11,983 bases of DNA, from positions 1-11,983 of the forward strand of contig CAZMRK010000526.1 of NCBI GenBank assembly GCA_964568355.1, written 5' to 3'. This document shows, in pieces, positions 1-5,916 of the stretch (position 1 is its first letter; every line of letters starts with the position of its first letter). A model generated the notes under the pieces. It was given only the letters and a program-made list of their open reading frames with translations, did not search any database and was not told where the DNA came from. The position numbers and the translations under genes are program-made. Origin of the DNA: JAJPJX01 sp964568355 (GTDB lineage Bacteria > Acidobacteriota > Terriglobia > Bryobacterales > Bryobacteraceae).

Positions 1-876
1 GTATAGCTTGGGAAGAAATACCGGACCGCCCGCGGTGAACCCAAAGTCGTGCTGTTTGTAGACTGCCTTCTTGGCCGCGAAGAAGCCTCGGGCATCCAGC
101 GCCTCGTTGCGCAGAAACTCGTAAGCGTCCCCGTGAAATTCATTCGTGCCGGATTTCGAAACGAAACTGATCGTGCCCCCCGAGGCATGTCCGGTTTCCG
201 CCTTGAATCCGGCGGACTCCACGCTGAATTCCGTCAGGGCTTCCACCGAAGGCGAGTTGATCTGCGACCAGCTTACCTGCGCATCGGGGCGGCCGACAGT
301 GGCGGCGACACCGTCCAGCGTCATGCCGAAACCGCCGACCCGGCCTCCACCCACTCGGAGATCGGAGTCAGAACTGCCCGCCACCTCCGCCGTGGTGGCC
401 GCCAGATCAAAGGGGCTCCTCACCGCGCCGTTCACGACCAGCGGCAGCTCGTTCACCAGCTTGTTGGATACCTCCGTCGAAACTCGTCCCGTTTCGGCCT
501 GCACAAGCTGCGCGTTGGCGGTAACCTCGACCGTCTGTTGCGTGGCGCCGAGTTCCAGAACTAAATCCAGACGTACCGTCGCGCCGGCTGCTACGACAAT
601 GTCGTTTGCGACACCGGTCTTGAAGCCTGTGTTTTCGACCCGCACCCGGTAGTCGCCCACCGGCAGGGCCGGTACGGTGAAGTCTCCCGATGCGGTCGTG
701 ATCGTTCGATAGTTGGTATTGGTTGCCAGGTGAATCGCCGTGACCTGGGCGCCTGGCATCACGGCCCCAGTCGCATCTTTTACGGTTCCGGTAATGACCC
801 CACGGTCCCCCTGTGCCAGCAGGACCCCGGCGGCCAGAAAAAAAACGGCTGTACGAACAAGGACTTCCCGTTTCAT
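1..876 (-). CDS. Oar-like TonB-dependent receptor, N-terminal part (cut by window edge)
   Basis: Outer-membrane receptor that would import a ligand using TonB energy; the substrate cannot be read from this part. The reading frame is open from the ATG at 876-874 to base 1 (292 codons), so the beta-barrel lies outside the window. Residues 1-22 are a signal peptide (Lys/Arg, then a hydrophobic stretch ending LLAQG). Residues about 24-110 form a carboxypeptidase-regulatory-like beta-sandwich (GVITGTVKDATGAVMPGAQV, then GDFTVPALPVGDYRVRVE). Residues about 115-292 are the plug, with LRVGGGRVGGFGMTLDGV (173-190), ISFVSKSGTNEFHGDAYEFL (236-255) and FTAGGPVF (280-287). These are hallmarks of the Oar/TonB family expanded in Acidobacteriota. 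The Shine-Dalgarno is weak: GGAG abuts the ATG and AAAGG lies 11 bases upstream. A run of eight T (838-845 on the minus strand) falls inside the signal peptide. Family call is confident; ligand unknown. Confidence 0.93.
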   Translation of the reverse strand, partial: MKREVLVRTAVFFLAAGVLLAQGDRGVITGTVKDATGAVMPGAQVTAIHLATNTNYRTITTASGDFTVPALPVGDYRVRVENTGFKTGVANDIVVAAGATVRLDLVLELGATQQTVEVTANAQLVQAETGRVSTEVSNKLVNELPLVVNGAVRSPFDLAATTAEVAGSSDSDLRVGGGRVGGFGMTLDGVAATVGRPDAQVSWSQINSPSVEALTEFSVESAGFKAETGHASGGTISFVSKSGTNEFHGDAYEFLRNEALDARGFFAAKKAVYKQHDFGFTAGGPVFLPKLY

Positions 877-928
877 CTCCGATGTTACCTTTCCCCCGGA
901 CTAACATCTCCGCCTTCCGAGTGGATAG

Positions 929-957
929 ATTATATGCCGTGCCGCGGGTTTTGTAAC
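929..957 (-). promoter_or_regulatory. Candidate sigma70 promoter for the TonB receptor gene
   Basis: On the minus strand a perfect -10 hexamer TATAAT (934-929) is preceded at exactly 17 bp by GTTACA (957-952), which matches 4 of 6 bases of the -35 consensus. Transcription would begin near 922, leaving a leader of about 46 bases before the ATG at 876. Seen in sequence; activity is inferred. Confidence 0.5.
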
Positions 958-988
958 GGTTTTCTTACTTCCCGTAACCCATCCGTTT

Positions 989-1017
989 CTGACAGACTAA
1001 TACTCCAGCCGGATGAT
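989..1017 (+). promoter_or_regulatory. Candidate sigma70 promoter for the alpha/beta-hydrolase gene
   Basis: CTGACA (989-994, 5 of 6 to TTGACA) is followed after 17 bp by GATGAT (1012-1017, 4 of 6 to TATAAT). Initiation would fall near 1024, immediately before the repeat copy at 1026, which would then form a stem at the very 5' end of the transcript. The -10 match is mediocre, so this is a weak call. Confidence 0.3.
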
Positions 1018-1025
1018 TCGGTCGT

Positions 1026-1078
1026 CCGCTTGCTAACGCGCGCGGTTCCGTTCCCTGAACCCGACCGTCAGGGAGCGG
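1026..1078. repeat. Dispersed palindromic repeat, short copy A
   Basis: The left arm, CCGCTTGCTAACGCGCGCGG plus TTC (1026-1048), matches the left arm of the copy at 4917-4939 with only two differences. The right arm (1057-1078, ending CAGGGAGCGG) matches 4973-4995 apart from a few changes. The element folds on itself: GGTTC (1044-1048) pairs with GAACC (1057-1061) across an 8-base loop, and the ends CCGCT/AGCGG pair. It lies 21 bases before the start codon at 1100, inside the likely leader. No transposase or target duplication is visible. I recall similar sequence as an abundant intergenic repeat in Solibacter-like genomes, but that is memory, not a search. Confidence 0.75.
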
Positions 1079-1099
1079 ACTTCACCGTCGGAGCACGAA

Positions 1100-3115
1100 A
1101 TGATCATGAAACTTTTGTTGCTGGCCTGGATCGTCACAGTCTCCGCAGGGGCCGCGCCCGATCCCTTTCTTCTCTGGCTCGACCGGATTGCCCAGGCGCA
1201 GCTAGATCACCGGGAGCGCGAAATCGCCGCGATCCACGACAAAGCCGGGGCGGACCGGCGAAAAGAGTACGTCCGTCAGAAGCTGTTCGAGATCCTGGGC
1301 GGCCTTCCCACCGAAAGCGGCCCGCTGAACCCCCGCGTAACCGGACAGCTTGCGGCTGACGGCTACACGATCGAAAAGATCCTCTTCGAGAGCCTGCCCG
1401 GTTTCTATGTCTCCGGTAACCTCTACCGGCCCAATCAGCCCGGACGGTATCCGGGGGTGTTGGTTCCGATCGGCCACACGCAGGAGGGCAAGCCCGAAGG
1501 GCAGCTCCTGGCCGCGAATCTCGCCCGGAAAGGTTTCGTGGCGCTCGCCTACGATCCCATCGGGCAGGGCGAACGGGAGCAGTCTTATCTTCCCGAACTG
1601 GGCCGGCCGCTCTCGGGAGGCGGCGGAAATGAGCACCTGGAGCTAGGCGCGCGCAGCCTGCTGTTGGGCCAGAGCGTCGCCCGCTATTTCATCCATGACG
1701 GGCGGCGCGCCCTCGACTATCTCTCCAGCCGCCCGGATGTCGACCCCGACCGGCTCGGCGTGACCGGTTGCTCCGGAGGAGGCTGCATCACCACTTACAT
1801 CGCCGCGCTCGATCCGCGCATCAAGGCCGCGGCGCCGGCCTGCTACATCAACACCTTTCATAAGCTGTTCCCCGGCCCTACTGCCGATTCGGAGATGAGC
1901 CTGCCCGCGTTTCTCGCGAGCGGCCTGGATATCGCGGACCTGGTGGAACTGCCGGCGCCCCTGCCCTGGCTGCTCCTGGCCACTACCGGGGACTTCTTCA
2001 CGCCCGCGGGAGCGCGGCCTGTTTACGAAGAGGTGCGGCGGTGGTATCGCCTCTACGGAGCCGAAGAAAGGGTCCAGTTTTTCGTCGGGCAGGGACCGCA
2101 CGGCACCCCCAAGGAATCTCGTGAAGCGATCTATGCCTGGATGATCCGCTGGCTGAAGGATGGCCGCGGCGATTCCACCGACCAGCCCGTGAAGCTGTTC
2201 TCCAACCTCGAACTCCGCGTGACTCGTACGGGCAACGTGGAAAACGAACCCGGCAGCCGGAAGCTCTACCAGATCGTCCGCGAAGAGATGCGGACCCGCC
2301 TTCAGGCCCGTTCCGTGCCGGAGTTGCAGACCGAACTGCGGCGGCTGGCCATTCCTTCGAACGGTGCGGCTCCGGTTGTCCGGGGCGGGGAAGAGTCGCG
2401 CGCCCCCGGCTACCGCACGCAGCCGGTCACCTTCGAGAGCGAACCCGGCGTGGAGATCGCGGCCCGGCTCTATCTGCCGGATCGTCCGGGACGGAAGCCC
2501 GCCGTCGTCGTCGTGGAGGACAAGCGCCTTCCGGTTCCCCTGCATGTGACCCACAGTCCTTCCACCGCCGCTCTGGTGGAAGCCATGGCGCGCGCCGGAG
2601 CCGTGGTCCTGGAGTTGGCTCCCCGGGACTCGCCTGACGCGAATGACGGAAGGCCGTTCCTGGGCAACTGGCTCACCAACGAGCGCGTCGATCTGGTGGG
2701 CCGGAACCTGGCCGGGATGCGCGCTCACGACATTCTGCGCGGCGTGGACCTTCTTGCCGCGCGGCCGGATGTCGCTCCGTCGCAAATCAGGGGCTATGCC
2801 CGCGGCGTGAAAGGCTTCTGGCTCCTGCTGGCGGCCGCCGCGGATCCCCGGTTGGCCCGGCTCTGGCTCGATCGCGCGCCGTGGAGCCTGCGGGCCGCCT
2901 TCGACGCCCCCATGACCAGCTACCTCTTCGATGCCATGATCCCCGGCTTTGCGCGCCATTGGGATTTTCCCGACCTCGTCAAAGCGGCGGCCCGGCCGGT
3001 CTTGTGGACCGATCCGACCAACTGGATGGACGAGGTGATCAACGCCGGGCCGGGTTTTCGATACCGCTATGTCGGAGAGCCCGACGCCGGCTACATCGAA
3101 GAATTTTTGCGCTGA
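1100..3115 (+). CDS. Secreted double alpha/beta-hydrolase-like protein (acetyl-xylan-esterase-like first domain)
   Basis: Probable exported esterase or peptidase of the alpha/beta-hydrolase fold; substrate unknown. Residues 1-19 are a signal peptide (MIMKLLLLAWIVTVSAGA). Domain 1 (about 90-355) has the strand YRPNQPGRYPGVLVPIGHTQ, then FVALAYDPIGQGER, the nucleophile elbow G223-C-S225-G-G227, the acid D298 in TTGDFFTP and H334 in GQGPHGTP, giving a complete Ser-Asp-His set in the usual order. Domain 2 (about 400-671) repeats the layout (VEIAARLYLPDRPGRKPAVV) but its elbow reads G565-Y-A567-R-G569, so the serine is replaced by alanine and it is probably non-catalytic. Start: ATG 1100 has GGAG (1090-1093) six bases upstream; the ATG at 1106 is a possible alternative at a poorer spacing of 12. 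Divergent from the TonB receptor gene. The fold and catalytic set are seen in sequence; the acetyl-xylan-esterase likeness is from the elbow context (GVTGCSGGG) and is only a family hint. Confidence 0.88.
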   Translation: MIMKLLLLAWIVTVSAGAAPDPFLLWLDRIAQAQLDHREREIAAIHDKAGADRRKEYVRQKLFEILGGLPTESGPLNPRVTGQLAADGYTIEKILFESLPGFYVSGNLYRPNQPGRYPGVLVPIGHTQEGKPEGQLLAANLARKGFVALAYDPIGQGEREQSYLPELGRPLSGGGGNEHLELGARSLLLGQSVARYFIHDGRRALDYLSSRPDVDPDRLGVTGCSGGGCITTYIAALDPRIKAAAPACYINTFHKLFPGPTADSEMSLPAFLASGLDIADLVELPAPLPWLLLATTGDFFTPAGARPVYEEVRRWYRLYGAEERVQFFVGQGPHGTPKESREAIYAWMIRWLKDGRGDSTDQPVKLFSNLELRVTRTGNVENEPGSRKLYQIVREEMRTRLQARSVPELQTELRRLAIPSNGAAPVVRGGEESRAPGYRTQPVTFESEPGVEIAARLYLPDRPGRKPAVVVVEDKRLPVPLHVTHSPSTAALVEAMARAGAVVLELAPRDSPDANDGRPFLGNWLTNERVDLVGRNLAGMRAHDILRGVDLLAARPDVAPSQIRGYARGVKGFWLLLAAAADPRLARLWLDRAPWSLRAAFDAPMTSYLFDAMIPGFARHWDFPDLVKAAARPVLWTDPTNWMDEVINAGPGFRYRYVGEPDAGYIEEFLR

Positions 3116-3134
3116 GGTCCGGATACGCTACAAT
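3107..3134 (+). promoter_or_regulatory. Candidate promoter for the Tat-protein/amidase unit
   Basis: TTGCGC (3107-3112, 4 of 6 to the -35 consensus, overlapping the end of the hydrolase gene) precedes TACAAT (3129-3134, 5 of 6 to the -10 consensus) by 16 bp. Initiation near 3141 would give a leader of about 40 bases that is nearly all hairpin plus Shine-Dalgarno. Inferred activity. Confidence 0.4.
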
Positions 3135-3145
3135 CTGGAGCGCTG

Positions 3146-3177
3146 CCGGCGCGAATCGGCCCGGCGCCGGATGGAGG
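3146..3177 (+). promoter_or_regulatory. Leader hairpin directly before a strong ribosome binding site
   Basis: CCGGCGC (3146-3152) pairs perfectly with GCGCCGG (3164-3170) over an 11-base loop. It is followed after two bases by the Shine-Dalgarno GGAGG (3173-3177), four bases before the ATG at 3182. No T-tract follows, so it is not a terminator. It could modulate access to the ribosome site, but a chance GC-rich stem is also possible. Confidence 0.35.
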
Positions 3178-3181
3178 GGCT

Positions 3182-3469
3182 ATGATTGCAAACAGGAGAG
3201 CTGTAAACAGGAGAGCCGTCAGCAGGAGACGGCTATTCCAGGCGCTCGCGCTTACCTCGGGCTGCGGCACCAGTGCTGCCGCCGCGGCTCCCACCATGTC
3301 TCTGGACCTTCTTCGCGGCGCTTCCGCTGCGCATGGGACCAACCTGGCGGACGATCGTCTCCGCGTGCTCCAGCCGGTCCTCGAAAAGAGCCTTCCGCAA
3401 ATGCGCGCCCTCCGCGAGTTCGAGATAGACGACGCGGTTGCGCCCACCCAGGGAATCCTGGGCGCATAA
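3182..3469 (+). CDS. Small twin-arginine-signal protein, GatC/AtzG-like, partner of the amidase
   Basis: A 95-residue protein translated just ahead of the amidase (12-base gap). Residues 14-36 look like a Tat signal: S14-R-R-R-L-F19-Q, then a mild hydrophobic stretch ALALTSGCGTSAAAAA. Cys28 in LTSGC is a weak lipobox, so a Tat lipoprotein is possible. The remaining 55 or so residues read like the GatC/AtzG-type (DUF4089-like) helper fold: a helix with LADDRLRVLQPVLEKSLPQM, then LREFEIDDAVAPT, comparable to the GatC pattern of a C-terminal 'V-x-P-T' after a short helix. In GatCAB and in AtzE-AtzG such proteins wrap around and stabilise an amidase, which fits the neighbour. The strong Shine-Dalgarno GGAGG at 3173-3177 supports the ATG at 3182. 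Odd: the N-terminus carries three near-identical 15-base units. The gene and Tat-like signal are well supported; the GatC likeness is a pattern judgement. Confidence 0.75.
   Translation: MIANRRAVNRRAVSRRRLFQALALTSGCGTSAAAAAPTMSLDLLRGASAAHGTNLADDRLRVLQPVLEKSLPQMRALREFEIDDAVAPTQGILGA
3191..3235 (+). repeat. Three tandem 15-bp units in the Tat signal region
   Basis: Units 3191-3205 (AACAGGAGAGCTGTA), 3206-3220 (AACAGGAGAGCCGTC) and 3221-3235 (AGCAGGAGACGGCTA) encode NRRAV, NRRAV and SRRRL. Only the third is followed by the hydrophobic segment expected of a Tat signal. Each unit also contains AGGAG, which could bind ribosomes. The in-frame unit length points to tandem duplication. Confidence 0.8.
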
Positions 3470-3481
3470 CCCCGGTCTGCC

Positions 3482-4903
3482 ATGGCCGCTTCGGAGATTC
3501 TCTTCCAGTCCGTTGACGAATTGGCATCTCTGCTCAAAACGCGCCGGCTCTCCCCGGTCAAACTGGTCCGGGCCTTTCTCGATCGGATCGAAGCGGTGAA
3601 TCCGAAGGTGAATGCCTTCCTTACGGTCACCGGCGAGCATGCCCTGGAGCAGGCCCGGAAAGCCGAGCGCGAGATCGCCGCCGGGCGCTATCTCGGACCG
3701 CTTCACGGCATACCGTACGCCCCCAAAGATCTGATCGCCACCAAAGGCATCCGCACGACGAACGGTTCGAAAGTCACGGCGGCCTGGGTCCCCGACTTCG
3801 AATCCACCGTCACCGACCGGCTCAACCGGGCCGGCGCCATCCTGATCGGCAAGCTCAATCTGCTCGAATTTGCCATGGGCAGCGGCCAGGTCGGACTGGC
3901 AGGACCCGCCCGCAATCCGTGGGACCTTCGCTATTCTCCCTCCGGCTCTTCCAGCGGCTCCGGCGCCGCGCTCGCGGCCGCCATGGTGCCCCTCACGATT
4001 GGCAGCGACACCGGCGGCTCCATTCGCGGCCCCGCCAAAAGCTGCGGTATCGTGGGTCTCAAGCCGACCTATGGCCGGATCAGCCGCTTCGGAGTGACCA
4101 CCCTCAGTTGGACCCTCGATCATGTGGGACCCATGGCGAGAACGGTCCGCGAGGTGGCCGGTATGCTCCAGGTGATGGCAGGCGCCGACTCCCGCGACCG
4201 CACCGCATCCGCCGTCCCGGTCCCGGACTATGCGAAGGCACTCACCGGGGATATAAAAGGCCTGCGCCTCGGCGTTCCCCGCGAATATTTCTTCACCCAT
4301 GTCGATCCCGAAACGGACGCGGCTCTCCGCCAGGCGATCTCGCTGCTCCAGCAGATGGGAGCCGTCGTGGTCGAGATCAAGGTGCGCAACGCGGCTCTCT
4401 GCAGCACCGCATCCTCGGTCATCCTGAGTTCGGAGGCCGCCGCCTTCCACGAGAAGCGCTTGAAGAAGAATCCGGACCTGCTGCAGCCACTGGTGCGCGA
4501 ACGGCTCGAAGCGGGGACCTTTCATTCCGCCGTCGACTACATCAAGGCGCTGCGCGTCCGCACGCTCCTCATGGAAGAGATGCAGCGGGTCTTCCAGAAC
4601 TGCGATGTCCTGATGCTGCCGGCCGGCAACGCCGCGCCCAAACTGGAAGAGGAGATCGCCGGAACCGATGCGCCCCGGGATCCGCCTCCGGCGCCGCGCC
4701 CCGATACCTTCAATCTCGCCAATGTGACGGGGATCCCCGCCATCGTGCTGCCCTGCGGCTTCACCACCGGCCCGCCGGCTCTACCGCTGGGCATCCAATT
4801 CTGCGCCAAGCCCTTCGACGAAGCGGCCCTCTTCCGGATCGGCCACGCCTACCAATCAGCCACGGACTGGCACAAGCGCAGACCCCCGCCAGCAGGCTGC
4901 TGA
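3482..4903 (+). CDS. Amidase-signature family hydrolase (GatA-like)
   Basis: Hydrolyses a carboxylic amide bond using the Ser-cisSer-Lys triad. All three residues are present at family spacing: K82 in APKDLIATKG, cis-Ser S156 in the Gly/Ser-rich loop (S154-G161), and nucleophile S180 in GSDTGGSIRGPA. Further signatures are GIVGLKPTYGRISRFGV, LDHVGPMARTV and, near the C-terminus, FNLANVTGIPAIVLPCGF with the closing TDWHKRRP typical of these amidases. Length (473) is normal. It has no signal peptide of its own. It is unlikely to be the housekeeping GatA because neither gatB nor a cytosolic gatC is adjacent; its partner is instead the Tat-tagged small protein upstream, 12 bases away. There is no Shine-Dalgarno before ATG 3482, suggesting translational coupling. 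The last codons (PPPAGC, stop) run into the outer arm of the dispersed repeat at 4900, which provides the stop codon. Substrate unknown. Confidence 0.93.
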   Translation: MAASEILFQSVDELASLLKTRRLSPVKLVRAFLDRIEAVNPKVNAFLTVTGEHALEQARKAEREIAAGRYLGPLHGIPYAPKDLIATKGIRTTNGSKVTAAWVPDFESTVTDRLNRAGAILIGKLNLLEFAMGSGQVGLAGPARNPWDLRYSPSGSSSGSGAALAAAMVPLTIGSDTGGSIRGPAKSCGIVGLKPTYGRISRFGVTTLSWTLDHVGPMARTVREVAGMLQVMAGADSRDRTASAVPVPDYAKALTGDIKGLRLGVPREYFFTHVDPETDAALRQAISLLQQMGAVVVEIKVRNAALCSTASSVILSSEAAAFHEKRLKKNPDLLQPLVRERLEAGTFHSAVDYIKALRVRTLLMEEMQRVFQNCDVLMLPAGNAAPKLEEEIAGTDAPRDPPPAPRPDTFNLANVTGIPAIVLPCGFTTGPPALPLGIQFCAKPFDEAALFRIGHAYQSATDWHKRRPPPAGC

Positions 4904-5015
4904 AAAAGACTGGGAACCGCTTGCTGACGCGCGCGGCTCAGAAAGGACCCTGCGTGTTTGCAGGCACTTACCGAGCCGCGACCGTGAGGGAGCGGTTGCA
5001 AAATGTCGTTTTCAG
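4900..5015. repeat. Dispersed palindromic repeat, long copy B (nested inverted repeats)
   Basis: Four perfect inverted-repeat pairs nest around one centre near 4956: CTGAAAA (4900-4906)/TTTTCAG (5009-5015), AACCGCT (4915-4921)/AGCGGTT (4991-4997), CGCGGCTC (4932-4939)/GAGCCGCG (4973-4980) and CCTGC (4949-4953)/GCAGG (4960-4964). The second and third pairs are the core shared with copy A (1026-1078). It fills the gap between the convergent amidase and the minus-strand gene ending at 5037, so the RNA stem could act as a two-way terminator, although no long T-tract is present. On the minus strand one frame reads LPHGRGS, a string I associate with spurious ORFs made by this repeat class. No transposase seen, so it would be a non-autonomous element if mobile. 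Confidence 0.8.
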
Positions 5016-5036
5016 TATCCCTCTCGGCGCCTGATC

Positions 5037-5891
5037 TCATTTTGTTGCCTGTTGCAGCAGCGCCATGGCAGCCAGGTAGGCCGCAGCCTCGTCTCCCGGC
5101 ACCGGGTCGAAGATCGCAACGATGGCAACGATGACCAGGCCGATGGCCGCGACCACCATCAGAGCCTTCAAAACGGTCTTCAGCGCCGGGTATTCGATCA
5201 GGAAGTCCCGCGCCCATTGTTCCTCGAATCCCTTTCGAACGGGTACTCTTTGTGCGCGGCTTTTGATCTTATCCGTAAGCTCTTTCGGAACCGGAACGGG
5301 AACCGGCACCTGGGTCCGCTTTAGTGCATGGATCTCGTAGAGGATCACTCCGTCCGGCGCAGGTTTCCGGTAAGTCGGCATATAGCATACCCACCGGAAT
5401 TCGCTGGGCGCCGCCGGCAGTTGCATGAATATCTGCAAATCACCAGTAGGCCGCCAGGGAGAGGGACGCCAGTCTACCGCGCGATTTAACAATTTGTTTA
5501 CCGTGATGCGGAGAATCGCGAGCTTGGCGTTGACTTGGGCAATTGCCGAAGCCGCATTGCTCTCGGTGGTGATTTCCAGCATCTCCGCGTAGCGGCCATC
5601 TCCCGAGATGCCCAGCACGTCGCATTTGCGAAAGTCCCGATCCTTTTCCCAATTGCGAAAGTTCGTTGCCAATCCATCGAGCGTTGCGTTCAGGTCTCGA
5701 TTGCTGGTACGCAGCGGCCCTGGCTGCCGCGGCGCGCTCGTCGTTCGTCCCATGTACTCGTATTCGCTAAGCACGATTCCGGTTGGATGGCGGCCGAGAA
5801 AATCAGGGCGGAACCACTCCAGAATGCGAAGCTGAGCCGCTTCTGATTCCAGTCTGGAGGGAGAGATATTGGACGGCCCGGTACAGACCAT
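5037..5891 (-). CDS. Unrecognised protein with a C-terminal membrane anchor
   Basis: Product not recognised. The ATG at 5891-5889 gives 284 residues. The upstream in-frame ATG at 5954 would overlap the M28 gene by 38 bases and adds an Arg-rich, unlikely N-terminus, so the shorter form is preferred; neither start has a clear Shine-Dalgarno. The first 200 or so residues look like a soluble mixed alpha/beta domain (KCDVLGISGDGRYAEMLEIT, FRWVCYMPTY, DGVILYEIHAL). A Pro-Val linker (QVPVPVPVPKEL) and a basic stretch (KIKSRAQRVPVRK) follow. About residues 243-262 are a hydrophobic helix (ALMVVAAIGLVIVAIVAIF), leaving a short tail of about 20 residues, so it may be tail-anchored facing the cytoplasm. 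Base composition is lower in GC than its neighbours: by hand count 30 of 60 at 5221-5280 and 34 of 60 at 5521-5580, against 47 of 60 at 7321-7380. This may indicate recent acquisition. It lies 25 bases after the peptidase gene and could be cotranscribed. Confidence 0.65.
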   Translation of the reverse strand: MVCTGPSNISPSRLESEAAQLRILEWFRPDFLGRHPTGIVLSEYEYMGRTTSAPRQPGPLRTSNRDLNATLDGLATNFRNWEKDRDFRKCDVLGISGDGRYAEMLEITTESNAASAIAQVNAKLAILRITVNKLLNRAVDWRPSPWRPTGDLQIFMQLPAAPSEFRWVCYMPTYRKPAPDGVILYEIHALKRTQVPVPVPVPKELTDKIKSRAQRVPVRKGFEEQWARDFLIEYPALKTVLKALMVVAAIGLVIVAIVAIFDPVPGDEAAAYLAAMALLQQATK

Positions 5892-5916
5892 AACGATAGT
5901 ATATCGGACCGTCCTC

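Noticed and set aside
407..907. Minus-strand open frame of 166 codons
   Set aside because: It lies in another frame of the TonB receptor gene, is Arg/Gly-rich and has no recognisable domain; the true frame (876 down to 1) gives an unmistakable receptor N-terminus.
1643..2959. Minus-strand open frame of 438 codons
   Set aside because: Antisense shadow of the double-hydrolase gene, a common effect in GC-rich DNA; composition is Gly/Arg/His-rich with no motifs.
3146..3170. GC hairpin as a terminator of the double-hydrolase gene
   Set aside because: No T-tract follows; it is followed directly by a ribosome binding site.
3233..4525. Minus-strand open frame of 430 codons
   Set aside because: Antisense to the amidase, whose triad and family motifs are complete in the plus frame.
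3482..4903. Amidase as the housekeeping glutamyl-tRNA amidotransferase subunit GatA
   Set aside because: No gatB or ordinary gatC nearby, the companion gene carries an export-type signal, and the C-terminus resembles general amidases.
3919..5034. Plus-strand open frame of 371 codons running through the repeat
   Set aside because: Out-of-frame shadow of the amidase with Arg/Pro-rich composition; its tail is only translated repeat.
4849..5217. Minus-strand 122-codon frame containing LPHGRGS
   Set aside because: It is made largely of the dispersed repeat and a shadow of the adjacent gene, not a real protein.
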